DNA of 64,000 nt from Ligilactobacillus sp. WC1T17 (GTDB lineage: Bacteria; Bacillota; Bacilli; Lactobacillales; Lactobacillaceae): the NCBI GenBank assembly GCA_900110005.1, contig FOCC01000001.1:1-64000 (forward strand), in the 5' to 3' direction. Position 1 is the stretch's first letter. Every line of letters starts with the position of its first letter. The position numbers and the translations under genes were made by a program. Positions 1-7,353 of the stretch are shown one piece after another. Below the pieces are notes generated by a model. The model saw nothing but the letters and a program-made list of their open reading frames with translations. It did no database searches and had not been told where the DNA came from.

Positions 1-1688
1 TGGCCTTGCCAGTTGTAATAGCAAATCTTATTTTGGCCATAAGCTGATAAGTTTTGGAAGCCGGTTTGCATGGTATAGTCTGTTTTACTAAAGAGATACC
101 ATTTACCATTTATAAGTTTTTGTCCTGACTGTAAAACGCCGTCAGCACCTGCATAATAAGTCTTTTTATTCCAAGTCTTTAACCCATTTTTTTGTAAACC
201 GCCCTGAGCATCAAACAGGTAAGTCTTGCCGCTGATTGTTTGAACTCCCGTTACAGCCTTACCATTTTGATAGTAATAAGTCTTACCACTGATTGTTTGC
301 CAGCCGGTAACACGGCTATTGTTACTACTGCTGGTCAAAGCACCGGTTTTGGCATCAAAAACATAGGTCTTTGCCCCTAAAACGAGCTTGCCGAAGATTT
401 CTTTGCCATCACTGCCAAAATAATAAGTCTTATTATTGATAGTGACGAAACCATTCTTCAACTCTGCCCCAGTGGTAGGGTTGAAATAATAATAACTGCC
501 ATTGATATATTGGCGGCCATAAAGCATTTGACCTTGGCTATTGTAGTAGCAGATTTTATTTTGACCATAGGCAGATAAGTTTTGGAAGCCGGTCTTCATC
601 GCACCTGTTATTTTATCGAATAAATACCAGTGCTTATTGATATATTGCTGACCGTAAAGCATTTGACCCTGGCTATTGTAGTAGCAGGTCTTCTTTTGAC
701 TGGCAATATATTGGAAGCCGGTTAACTTATTGCCGTTGCTATCGAATAAATACCACTTGCCACTGATGTATTGCTGGCCGGTAACAGCTTTGCCGTTTTT
801 GTAGTATTTATTGCCAACCCAACCATTAGTAGTGGTAGTAGACGAACCGTTGGTCAATAAACCATTAAAATCAGTTGACAAATCAAGATTGCCTAAATTC
901 CAATAACCATAAACATGGGCCGTAGATGAAAATTGCCAAGCGCCGTAGCCTTGATTTTTCCATTGCGTTTCATAATATCCGCCTCTTGTTGGTGAATATG
1001 GATATTGTGCAAGCCAAGTGCGCGCCTTACCTACCGTTGAAATGACGGCATCGCGGTAAGGATAGGATTGGTAAACATAAACCCCATGGTTAGTATAACC
1101 GTTGCTGTTTAATGCTGACCAAAAAGAATTAAGGCCGTTTTTAACCTGTGATTTCATGGTCGTAGAATCTTCCATATCGGCAAAGACCAAGGTATTTTTA
1201 GCAAGGCCTAAACTCTTCATGGCACTGGCCAAGTAGCGGCCTTCGGAAGCCCCTGCTGATGAATTGCCAAAAGTAGCATAATGATATACAGCTACTTTCA
1301 ACCCAGCAGCCTTAGCATTAGCAATTTGGGTTTTGGCATAAGGGTTCTTATAGTAAGTTCCTTCTGAAACTTTCACGATAATGGTCTTAACACCGGAATT
1401 CTTCATAACTTTATAATGAGTCAACGTCAATTTACTTTGATATGACGAAACGTCAACAGCATCCCCGCGAGTATACTTGGAATTGCCGATTGAAAATGAA
1501 TCACAAGCGCTTAAAATTGACCTAATCGTCGTCTTTTTTAAGGCGTTATTTTTATGTAAATTAACTTCCTGTACTTCAGGAGTCGTTAAATTAGGCTGGC
1601 TATCCGCTTGAACTAGGCTCGTATTCACACCTAAAGCAAACAATAAGGCACCTGTGGCAAATCCTAATTTAAAATGATTATTTTTCAC
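1..1688 (-). CDS. GH25 lysozyme (N-acetylmuramidase) with C-terminal cell-wall-binding repeats, partial
   Basis: Secreted peptidoglycan hydrolase that cleaves the MurNAc-GlcNAc bond. I translated the minus strand from a GTG at 1688, which follows a good ribosome site (AAGGGGGA, 5-6 bases away); no stop codon occurs before base 1. Residues 1-28 form a signal peptide ending near VQADS. The GH25 domain starts near residue 79 (DVSSYQ) and keeps the acidic motifs VKVSEG and FADMED, expected to hold the catalytic residues. From about residue 270 onward come tandem repeats of the type WYLFD...G...TGFQ (choline/glucan-binding-like, rich in Tyr and Gly), at least eight of them; these bind wall polymers. 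The 3' end lies outside the window. Monocistronic here, divergent from queT. Family call is firm; the polymer bound by the repeats is unknown. Confidence 0.9.
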   Translation of the reverse strand, partial: MKNNHFKLGFATGALLFALGVNTSLVQADSQPNLTTPEVQEVNLHKNNALKKTTIRSILSACDSFSIGNSKYTRGDAVDVSSYQSKLTLTHYKVMKNSGVKTIIVKVSEGTYYKNPYAKTQIANAKAAGLKVAVYHYATFGNSSAGASEGRYLASAMKSLGLAKNTLVFADMEDSTTMKSQVKNGLNSFWSALNSNGYTNHGVYVYQSYPYRDAVISTVGKARTWLAQYPYSPTRGGYYETQWKNQGYGAWQFSSTAHVYGYWNLGNLDLSTDFNGLLTNGSSTTTTNGWVGNKYYKNGKAVTGQQYISGKWYLFDSNGNKLTGFQYIASQKKTCYYNSQGQMLYGQQYINKHWYLFDKITGAMKTGFQNLSAYGQNKICYYNSQGQMLYGRQYINGSYYYFNPTTGAELKNGFVTINNKTYYFGSDGKEIFGKLVLGAKTYVFDAKTGALTSSSNNSRVTGWQTISGKTYYYQNGKAVTGVQTISGKTYLFDAQGGLQKNGLKTWNKKTYYAGADGVLQSGQKLINGKWYLFSKTDYTMQTGFQNLSAYGQNKICYYNWQG

Positions 1689-1864
1689 GTCAATCCCCCT
1701 TCATTTTTCTAATTGATAAAATAATAATCCATAATATAGTAACTATGCTACGTAACACTTTTGAACATTTTTTGAATTTTTTTAAACTAAACTTAATGTT
1801 TTTCTATAAGTTTACTTGCCAAAGTCCTGTTTTACCGCTATACTTGTTTTCGTGCTTTAGCACA

Positions 1865-1909
1865 CGGTGGTTCGTAACCATCCCACCGTAATAAAAAACT
1901 AGGAAGAGG
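1865..1909 (+). promoter_or_regulatory. preQ1-I riboswitch upstream of queT
   Basis: The stem CGGTGG (1865-1870) pairs with CCACCG (1883-1888), closing a loop that starts TTCGTAACC. It is followed by the A-rich tail ATAAAAAACTAGG (1891-1903), which in preQ1-I riboswitches folds back into the loop as an H-type pseudoknot. The ribosome site AGGAAGAGG (1901-1909) directly abuts or overlaps the tail, so ligand binding should block translation of queT. Class I assignment rests on the loop/tail pattern and the downstream gene. Confidence 0.8.
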
Positions 1910-1919
1910 TTTTATTTTT

Positions 1920-2405
1920 ATGTCAAACACTAAATCACGAGTTTCTGAACTCGCTAAAGTTGCCTTAGTAGCAGCGTTGTATGTCGCTTTAACTTTTGTT
2001 AGCCCAAGTTATGGAGCTATCCAATGCCGTTTTTCAGAAATTTTCAACAATTTCACGGTTTTCAATAAGCGCTATATCGCAGCCGTTACTTTAGGTTGTT
2101 TTATCGCTAACTTATGGTCTCCTTTAGGTATCGTTGATATCGTCTTCGGGACTTTGGGAACAGTAGTTATGACTAGTTTAAGTTATTTCTTATCTAAAAG
2201 AGTTTCATCCGTACCGGCTAAGTTAGCTATCTGTGTTGCTGTTTGCACCCTGATGTCATGGAGTGTTGCTTTAGAATTGCACATCGTCAGCCAAGCACCA
2301 TTTTGGATGACTTATTTAACCGTTGGCATCGGTGAATTCATTGCTACAGCTATCGGTGCTGTGATTACTTACATTTTGAGTTCTAAACTTGATTTAACTG
2401 ACTAA
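1920..2405 (+). CDS. queT: QueT family queuosine-precursor transporter subunit
   Basis: Membrane S-component of an ECF-type transporter thought to import queuosine precursors (preQ0/preQ1) for tRNA modification. The 161-residue protein has about five membrane segments and the family motif around GAIQCRFSEIFNNFTVF, residues 32-48. Its length is normal for the family. The ATG lies 10 bases after AGGAAGAGG, the site covered by the preQ1-I riboswitch, and that link supports the substrate. The general ECF energising subunits are not encoded nearby, which is usual for a group II ECF system. The next gene begins 33 bases downstream on the same strand, so co-transcription is likely. Confidence 0.9.
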   Translation: MSNTKSRVSELAKVALVAALYVALTFVSPSYGAIQCRFSEIFNNFTVFNKRYIAAVTLGCFIANLWSPLGIVDIVFGTLGTVVMTSLSYFLSKRVSSVPAKLAICVAVCTLMSWSVALELHIVSQAPFWMTYLTVGIGEFIATAIGAVITYILSSKLDLTD

Positions 2406-2438
2406 TAACCAATTCAATTAATCATTAGGAGGGGTTTT

Positions 2439-2666
2439 ATGACATTTGAAAAAGTTTTGCCTGGACTTAAAGCCGGCAAAAAAGCAGTGCGCACCCAAGG
2501 CTGGGGAGATAGTGAAGAATATATTTTTGTTGTCTCTGGGGATACTTTAAATGGTGAACTTATCAACCCTTATTTGATGATTAGAACCAAAGAACAACCA
2601 GCCTTATCTCAATTTATGCCTACGTCCTGTGACGTTTTGGCGGACGATTGGGAGTTTGTAAATTAA
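2439..2666 (+). CDS. DUF2829 domain protein (Tad2-like fold)
   Basis: A 75-residue protein preceded by AGGAGGGG. It reads MTFEKVLPGLKAGKKAVR at the N-terminus and ends with LADDWEFVN; both are signatures of DUF2829. Phage members of this family include Tad2 (Thoeris anti-defence 2), which sequesters a cyclic ADP-ribose signal; many bacterial members have no known function. Here it sits between queT and an SDR gene, its stop TAA overlapping the SDR ATG (TAATG), so the three genes look like one transcript. Nothing around it suggests a prophage. Family call is good; any anti-defence or nucleotide-binding role is inference. Confidence 0.75.
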   Translation: MTFEKVLPGLKAGKKAVRTQGWGDSEEYIFVVSGDTLNGELINPYLMIRTKEQPALSQFMPTSCDVLADDWEFVN

Positions 2667-3427
2667 TGGAGAAATATTTTGATTATCAAGCTCAAAAGGT
2701 GGTTATTACAGGCGTTGCCTCAGGTATTGGTTTAGCACAGGCGCAAGCTTTTTTAGCCGCCGGTGCCGTCGTCTGCGCCAGCGATATTCAACAAAATAAC
2801 GCTGTCAGCCAGCTTCAACATCAATACCCGCAAACTTTTTACTTTACCCAAGGGGATTTGGCTAGCCTGGCCGGCATTCAAAATTTAGCCGACTTGGTCG
2901 CTGCTAAAATGGGATTTTGTAATATCTTACTTAATACGGCAGGCATCTTAGACGCTTATACGCCCACCTTAGAGACAAGTGAAGCCTTATGGGATAAAGT
3001 CTTCAATACTAATTTAAAAAGCATTTTCCGCTTAACAAATCTGCTCTTGCCTAAAATGCTTGAAAACGGACATGGGGTTGTGATTAATATGGCCTCCATT
3101 GCCGGCTTAGTAGCTGGCGGAGGCGGTGCAGCCTACACTGCATCAAAGCACGCCATCATCGGCTACACCAAGCAGCTGGATTTAGATTATGCAGCTCAGG
3201 GTATCAGAGCCTGCGCAATTGCACCTGGTGCCATCAATACCCCGATGAATAAAAAAGATTTTGAAGGAGATGCTAAAATGGCAAAAGAAGTTGCTTCTTT
3301 GACCCCAGCAAAAAGATGGGCGTCTCCCAAAGAAGTAGCTGATCTAACGCTTTTTTTGGCCAGCTCAGCTGCAGATTATATCCACGGTGCTACCGTTCCG
3401 ATTGATGGTGGCTGGATTGAAAAATAA
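2666..3427 (+). CDS. short-chain dehydrogenase/reductase (FabG-like)
   Basis: A 253-residue classical SDR using NAD(P)H to interconvert a carbonyl and an alcohol; substrate unknown. Visible motifs: TGVASGIG cofactor loop near residue 15, a TAG version of the NAG motif (LLNTAGILD), a catalytic Ser in MASIAG, and YTASK with the catalytic Tyr and Lys. The C-terminal PIDGGW is typical of FabG-like enzymes. I chose ATG 2666, which overlaps the stop of the DUF2829 gene and follows GGGAG by about 11 bases; a TTG at 2648 is in frame but lies before that ribosome site. A strong terminator follows. An acyl-carrier role is unlikely, since no fatty-acid genes are near. Confidence 0.85.
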   Translation: MEKYFDYQAQKVVITGVASGIGLAQAQAFLAAGAVVCASDIQQNNAVSQLQHQYPQTFYFTQGDLASLAGIQNLADLVAAKMGFCNILLNTAGILDAYTPTLETSEALWDKVFNTNLKSIFRLTNLLLPKMLENGHGVVINMASIAGLVAGGGGAAYTASKHAIIGYTKQLDLDYAAQGIRACAIAPGAINTPMNKKDFEGDAKMAKEVASLTPAKRWASPKEVADLTLFLASSAADYIHGATVPIDGGWIEK

Positions 3428-3430
3428 AAA

Positions 3431-3463
3431 AAGCCCGTTAGCTAAAAAGCTAACGGGCTTTTT
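3431..3463. terminator. bidirectional intrinsic terminator
   Basis: Near-perfect hairpin with arms AAGCCCGTTAGCT and AGCTAACGGGCTT, with A-rich sequence before and T-rich sequence after. It ends the queT-SDR transcript on the plus strand and the DegV gene (stop at 3462) on the minus strand. Confidence 0.9.
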
Positions 3464-4316
3464 ATATATCGTTAACAGATAAGGCAAATAAAATACTTTG
3501 TGGACCACTATAAGAGACCAATGACGGCCGCATTTTGGCTAATTTAATATCAGCTGTGGGCAAATCAGTTTTAATGATTTGCACCCATTTTTGGGCCGTT
3601 TTTCTCGCTTGCGGCTCAAACATCACATCAACTAAAGGTTTCTGGCCGCCAGCTGCCAGCTGTCGCTTAAAATCAGCCATAATTGCCGCATAAAATGGTT
3701 TTACTCGCACAAGATGATCAACCAAAAGTAATTTTCCCTGCTGATCAAAGGTCATTAAAGCCTTATTGGGGATGACACCGGGAACATGGCCTGCCAAAGA
3801 GCCTTTTTGCAACAAAGGTTTCATATCATTTATGAGCAAATAAGTCGCCTGTTTTTTGCGAAAAACGGCTAATTGCAATAAAATATCATCTAATTTTTCA
3901 CCGGCCTGCACCAGCTGGCTAGCATATTCGACTTGCCTTTTCAGGGGTAAACCGCTTGTTCTAGCATCAAAAACCGCTAATTTTATGGGACAGTTTTTCT
4001 TTTGCGCATAAGTTTGCAAGCTGTCCCCTAAAGCTGATAACCCTGATGCTAAATGGATAGCTAAGCAAGCATCATAGCCCGCTTGCGCCAACTTATTGAT
4101 TACTGCATCAATCTCTGCTAAAGAATTCTGACCTAGACTTAACACACTTGCCGTTAAACGGGCTTGCTTTATCAGCAGATCATCCGAAATATCCAAGCCT
4201 TCATGATATATTTTACCGCCAACGCTCAGCGGTAAATGCAACACTGTAACCTTTAAAGCCTGCGCTTCTTTTTTACTAATGGCAGCGGAACTATCCGTTA
4301 ATACCGCAATTTTCAT
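3462..4316 (-). CDS. DegV family fatty-acid-binding protein
   Basis: DegV proteins (FakB family) bind a fatty acid and present it to the kinase FakA. This 284-residue member begins MKIAVLTDSSAAIS, the usual DegV start with the conserved DSS/A loop. The second domain contains the KGSLAGHVPG stretch found near the lipid pocket. Start chosen at ATG 4316, 8 bases after AAGGA; an in-frame ATG at 4325 lies inside the ribosome site. It is a lone gene between terminators and fluC. It diverges strongly from the second DegV at 14.9-15.8 kb, so the two may prefer different acyl chains. The fatty-acid role is family knowledge. Confidence 0.85.
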   Translation of the reverse strand: MKIAVLTDSSAAISKKEAQALKVTVLHLPLSVGGKIYHEGLDISDDLLIKQARLTASVLSLGQNSLAEIDAVINKLAQAGYDACLAIHLASGLSALGDSLQTYAQKKNCPIKLAVFDARTSGLPLKRQVEYASQLVQAGEKLDDILLQLAVFRKKQATYLLINDMKPLLQKGSLAGHVPGVIPNKALMTFDQQGKLLLVDHLVRVKPFYAAIMADFKRQLAAGGQKPLVDVMFEPQARKTAQKWVQIIKTDLPTADIKLAKMRPSLVSYSGPQSILFALSVNDI

Positions 4317-4344
4317 ATTTAACATCCTTTAACTTAATCTGCTT

Positions 4345-4686
4345 CTATTTTAGCATACCCGCCAAATACCAGCCTAAAAAAGCACATAATGGTCCTAAAA
4401 AGGCACTAATAACAAAATATATGCCGGCTTGGCGGTAATATTTATCTTGGATTAAGGCCAAAAGCTCGGTATTATAAGTTGAAAAAGTCGTATACCCGCC
4501 TAAAAAGCCTGTTCCTAAAAAAAGGGCTGCATCAGTGGTTTTAACAAGTCCTAATAAAAAGGCCCCGCTCAAATTAATGATTAGCGTTATCCATGGAAAA
4601 ACCGTATGTGCATGCTTTTTGTAAATATTTGTCAAATTATACCGCACTAAAGCGCCCAAACCAGCGCCAAAAGCTACCATCATCAT
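4345..4686 (-). CDS. fluoride channel FluC (CrcB), second subunit
   Basis: A 113-residue, four-helix membrane protein of the CrcB/FluC family, which exports fluoride through dual-topology dimers. The motif GGYTTFSTYNTE carries the conserved TTFST 'phenylalanine box' region that lines the pore. Start chosen at ATG 4686, which overlaps the upstream subunit's stop (ATGA) and follows AAGGTGG. Many Gram-positive bacteria encode two adjacent halves that pair as an antiparallel heterodimer; the coupled arrangement here fits that. No fluoride riboswitch was recognised upstream. Confidence 0.88.
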   Translation of the reverse strand: MMMVAFGAGLGALVRYNLTNIYKKHAHTVFPWITLIINLSGAFLLGLVKTTDAALFLGTGFLGGYTTFSTYNTELLALIQDKYYRQAGIYFVISAFLGPLCAFLGWYLAGMLK

Positions 4687-5048
4687 ACTGCCACCTTCTT
4701 TGCTGTCAAATATCCCAACCAAGCTAAAAGCAACCCGCCAAGACTATTTAACAGCCAGTAAATAAGACCTAGCATAAGCTGGCCAGCTTGCATAAATTGG
4801 CTCGTTTCAAAGGCGAAGGTGGAAAAAGTGGTTAAAGCACCAATCATCCCGGTACCTAAGCCCGTTTGCAGCCAAGCAGGAAAGTTCGATTTTTGCAGCA
4901 GGTAATACGTTAAAAACGCCAGCATAAAGCAGCCTGCCAGATTAACCAGCAGCGTTCCCCAGGCTAACAAGCGGCTGCTGATGACATATCTTAAAATGCC
5001 ACCTAGCATAGCAAAGATAAAAACACTAGCATTTTCTTTAATCTTCAT
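4683..5048 (-). CDS. fluoride channel FluC (CrcB), first subunit
   Basis: A 121-residue, four-helix FluC/CrcB subunit with the motif GALTTFSTFAFE in the third helix region. Start chosen at ATG 5048, where AGGAG lies 7 bases upstream; longer in-frame starts run into the thioredoxin terminator. Its stop overlaps the start of the second subunit by 4 bases, which favours balanced production of the two halves. The sequences of the two subunits differ clearly, consistent with opposite membrane topologies rather than a recent duplication. Role in fluoride export is family knowledge. Confidence 0.88.
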   Translation of the reverse strand: MKIKENASVFIFAMLGGILRYVISSRLLAWGTLLVNLAGCFMLAFLTYYLLQKSNFPAWLQTGLGTGMIGALTTFSTFAFETSQFMQAGQLMLGLIYWLLNSLGGLLLAWLGYLTAKKVAV

Positions 5049-5081
5049 AAAATCACTCCTATACCAATATACACGCCTAGC

Positions 5082-5117
5082 AAATAAAAACAAGGGCGAA
5101 AAAACTTCGTCCTTGTT
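5082..5117 (-). terminator. intrinsic terminator after thioredoxin
   Basis: On the minus strand the arms AACAAGGACGAA and TTCGCCCTTGTT form a stem with one A-C mismatch, followed by a T-rich tail. It overlaps the trxA stop codon and separates trxA from the fluC pair. Confidence 0.75.
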
Positions 5118-5454
5118 AAATCTCAGTCAATTTTTGCTTTAAATATGCTTGCATATCACTATATTTCCGGTATCCCGTGACCTTTTCTTTAGCAAGACCA
5201 TGTTTAAAAATCAATAGGGCTGGAATATTCATAATATTTTGCTTTAAAGCTAACTCTTGATTGTGTTCCACATCAACTTTTAAAAACTTGATTTGTCCAG
5301 CTGCAATTTCTGGTTGAAAGGCTTGTTCTAATTGTTGCAACACAGGTTCCATCATTTTGCAGGGAGCACACCACTCAGCCCAAAAATCGGCCACTACCAG
5401 CGGCGCTTTTTGAACATCATCAGCAAAAGTTTGGGCTGTACTTTTTTTAGCCAT
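5116..5454 (-). CDS. trxA: thioredoxin
   Basis: Cytoplasmic disulfide reductase, 112 residues. The active site is WCAPCK (Cys29 and Cys32; WCGPC is more usual, WCAPC is a common variant), followed by the conserved cis-Pro region MNIPALLIFKHG. Length is typical for a single thioredoxin domain and there is no signal peptide. It has its own promoter (5470-5498) and terminator, so it is probably monocistronic. The position of Ala between Cys and Pro should slightly change redox potential relative to WCGPC; that is inference. Confidence 0.92.
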   Translation of the reverse strand: MAKKSTAQTFADDVQKAPLVVADFWAEWCAPCKMMEPVLQQLEQAFQPEIAAGQIKFLKVDVEHNQELALKQNIMNIPALLIFKHGLAKEKVTGYRKYSDMQAYLKQKLTEI

Positions 5455-5469
5455 CTTGTTACCTCTTAA

Positions 5470-5498
5470 ATTATTTTCTATTACCGCAAAAGGTGCAA
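5470..5498 (-). promoter_or_regulatory. sigma-A type promoter for trxA
   Basis: Minus strand: -35 TTGCAC (5493-5498), 17-base spacer, -10 AATAAT (5470-5475), about 15 bases before the trxA start codon. Confidence 0.55.
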
Positions 5499-5508
5499 AT
5501 CACGATTG

Positions 5509-5630
5509 CACCCTGGTTTAGTCAGGATTTGGCTCGCATACGCCTACGTCTAAGCTGTGTCCGCTTGGAATCGTACCGATTCCCGCGCTACCACGAGCTT
5601 AGTCTACAGGCGTATGACCGCTCGCCAAAA
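5509..5630. repeat. hairpin module 1
   Basis: Begins CACCCTGGTTTAGTCAGG. Outer arms TTTGGC...GCCAAA and ATACGCCT...AGGCGTAT, then CTAAGCT...AGCTTAG, then an inner hairpin GGAATCG-TAC-CGATTCC. Confidence 0.8.
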
Positions 5631-5753
5631 CACCCTGGTTTAGTCGGGCTTTTGGTCGCATGGGCTTAGTGACAAGGAACTACTCCTCGGGGGCTTGACA
5701 GCCCCGCTTCGTCGCAGTCCGCTTGTCATACAGCCCATAACCGCTCGCCAAAG
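5631..5753. repeat. hairpin module 2
   Basis: Begins CACCCTGGTTTAGTCGGG. Outer arms TTTGG...CCAAA, then ATGGGCT...AGCCCAT, then TGACAAG...CTTGTCA, and an inner hairpin GGGGCT-TGAC-AGCCCC. The flank GACCGCTCGCCAAA in module 1 appears here as AACCGCTCGCCAAA. Confidence 0.8.
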
Positions 5754-5895
5754 CACCCTGGTTTAGTCGGGCTTTTCTTAGTCGGGCAATCGTTCGCATA
5801 AGGCTAAATCTAAGCACAAACAGCTTGGGGGCTTACAGCCCCACGTCGCCGTTTTAAGCTTAGCTTACGCCTTATAAGCGCTCACGATTGCACCC
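5754..5895. repeat. hairpin module 3
   Basis: Begins CACCCTGGTTTAGTCGGG with a short internal duplication (TTAGTCGGGC appears twice). Outer arms ATAAGGC...GCCTTAT, then CTAAGC...GCTTAG, and an inner hairpin GGGGCT-TAC-AGCCCC. Ends with the outer direct repeat CACGATTGCACCC. Confidence 0.75.
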
Positions 5896-5901
5896 TTACT
5901 A

Positions 5902-6717
5902 CTATAGCACAAATTTTTCAATCACTTCAGCGACAGCATCGTGGTTATTATCATTTTCCGTCGTATAATCAGCGACGTCTTTTACAAATTGGCGCCCATT
6001 GGCCACACAAACACCTAAACCGCACGCTTTAATCATTGGCAAATCATTACCATTGTCGCCCACGGCAATAATTTCATCAGGCTTAATGCCTAATTTGGCA
6101 CCTAAAGCTAAAGCAGCCTGCCCTTTGTCAGCCTTTAAATCATTAAATTCCACATAGCGATCGGATGAAAAAGCAATGTTAAGCGGCTCTGTGAGCAAAG
6201 CTTGTGCTTCTTTTCGAAATGCAATCCGGTCTGCTTCAGCGGGAACATGAAAAATAATCTTCGTGATTGTCTGATTTTCCAAAAAATCCAAATTTGGATC
6301 TTCCATTTCTTGCCAAGACGGCACCCGTCCCGTCAAATAATCTGTTTCAGCTTGGTTCATATTCCAAATATAAAGTTCGTCAACCGTATAAACATGTACG
6401 CATAGGCCTTTGAGATAGCCGAGTTCAAAGAGTTTTTGCATCATTTCAAAAGCTAACGGTGCTGTTTGCACAACTCGGTTAGCCTTATTTTCAACGATGG
6501 TGGCTCCATTATAGGAAATGACGTATTGGCCGGCTTGACCGCTTAAGCCTAACTCCCGCAAGTTATCTTGGACTGACATAAAACTTCGGCCCGTGTTCGG
6601 TACAAATTTCAATCCGCTGTGAACTGCTTTTTTAATCATTTCAACCGTATGAGTCCCGATGGTTTTATCATCGCAAAGCAGCGTTTCGTCCAAGTCGCAT
6701 ACTAACATTTTATACAT
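5902..6717 (-). CDS. Cof-type HAD-IIB sugar-phosphate/flavin phosphatase
   Basis: A 271-residue haloacid dehalogenase phosphatase of the Cof/YidA group, acting on small phosphorylated metabolites in the cytoplasm. Motif I is DLDET (nucleophile Asp8, acid Asp10) and motif IV is GDNGNDLPM near residue 220. The cap between them is the type IIB fold by length. The actual substrate cannot be read from sequence. It begins 59 bases before the GNAT gene's stop on the same strand, with its own AGAGGT ribosome site, and its 3' end abuts the hairpin array, which could act as its transcript end. Confidence 0.88.
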   Translation of the reverse strand: MYKMLVCDLDETLLCDDKTIGTHTVEMIKKAVHSGLKFVPNTGRSFMSVQDNLRELGLSGQAGQYVISYNGATIVENKANRVVQTAPLAFEMMQKLFELGYLKGLCVHVYTVDELYIWNMNQAETDYLTGRVPSWQEMEDPNLDFLENQTITKIIFHVPAEADRIAFRKEAQALLTEPLNIAFSSDRYVEFNDLKADKGQAALALGAKLGIKPDEIIAVGDNGNDLPMIKACGLGVCVANGRQFVKDVADYTTENDNNHDAVAEVIEKFVL

Positions 6718-6776
6718 TTTAATAACCTCTCTTAAACGTTTTCATACTCATAATATAACTTATTTGTACCAACAAA

Positions 6777-7304
6777 TCAATCAGTGAGGCTGGTTTGCTG
6801 CAAAAGGCCGACTACCGGGGTTCCGTCTGCCTTATTGCCCAATAAAATCTTGCCCTGCACTTCAAAACCAGCTTGGGCAAAAAAATTTTGCATCGCTTCA
6901 TCTAAAAAAGGTGCTGCTAACAATTGCTTAAACCCTTCGCGCTTTAAAGCGTGCTTTAAAGCTTTAATAATCGTTTGACCTATTCCTTGCTTAACTAGGG
7001 CCTGGTCCACCATAATCAGCCCCAGCCAAGCAGATAAATTGTCAGGAAAAGATAGCACTATATCAACCAATGCGATTAATTTTTTGTCCTGATAAAAACC
7101 TAAATAAAATTTATCAGCGGCCCTGCTACGGTCCGGCAAACTAGTTAAATCAGTTAAAATATCAGCCTTGGTGACTGGATGGTCCAGCAAGTAAGTATGA
7201 TAATTAGGATGACCCTTTTGCAAAATTAAAATTGCTTCCGCATCGCTTGCTTGCAACATTTTAACTTCATAAGGCAATAAAAAAGCTAACCGTGAAATCA
7301 GCAT
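6777..7304 (-). CDS. GNAT family N-acetyltransferase
   Basis: A 175-residue acetyl-CoA-dependent N-acetyltransferase; substrate unknown. The central acetyl-CoA-binding segment is LIMVDQALVKQGIGQTIIKAL, here with QGIGQT in place of the common R/QxxGxG/A loop, followed by the FFAQAGF stretch typical of the GNAT C-terminal half. Start chosen at ATG 7304, 5 bases after AGGAGGAA; a TTG at 7307 just before it is in frame. It sits between a terminator and the HAD gene, so it may be co-transcribed with that phosphatase. Confidence 0.82.
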   Translation of the reverse strand: MLISRLAFLLPYEVKMLQASDAEAILILQKGHPNYHTYLLDHPVTKADILTDLTSLPDRSRAADKFYLGFYQDKKLIALVDIVLSFPDNLSAWLGLIMVDQALVKQGIGQTIIKALKHALKREGFKQLLAAPFLDEAMQNFFAQAGFEVQGKILLGNKADGTPVVGLLQQTSLTD

Positions 7305-7313
7305 CAAATTCCT

Positions 7314-7348
7314 CCTTAAAAAAAGAGCTGAGAATAACCTCAGCTCTT
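7314..7348 (-). terminator. intrinsic terminator after the permease gene
   Basis: Minus strand: AAGAGCTGAG, six-base loop, CTCAGCTCTT, then a run of T. Perfect ten-pair stem directly after the permease stop at 7354. Confidence 0.9.
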
Positions 7349-7353
7349 CTAAA

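Larger units (their letters stand above)
5501..5895. repeat. array of three large imperfect hairpins, outer direct repeat CACGATTGCACCC
   Basis: This 0.4 kb gene-free stretch between trxA and the HAD phosphatase gene is not empty. CACGATTGCACCC occurs at both edges (5501-5513, 5883-5895). Inside, three modules of 122, 123 and 137 bases each start with CACCCTGGTTTAGTC and fold into a long stem with an inner hairpin. The stem sequences differ between modules but stay complementary. No open reading frame of note and no spacer/repeat pattern like CRISPR. Whether it acts as RNA, as a DNA structure, or is a non-autonomous mobile element is not known to me. Confidence 0.85.

Noticed and set aside
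5049..5115. Fluoride riboswitch upstream of the fluC pair
   Set aside because: The GC-rich hairpin there is the thioredoxin terminator (stem plus T run); the conserved GGNGAUGG...CGCC pattern of the crcB motif is absent.
5501..5895. CRISPR array
   Set aside because: Only three units of 122-137 bases, internal parts are self-complementary and similar between units; no short identical repeats with unique spacers, no cas genes.
6202..6405. Plus-strand small reading frames inside the HAD, permease and rml genes
   Set aside because: They lie fully within well-supported genes on the other strand, without ribosome sites or family motifs.
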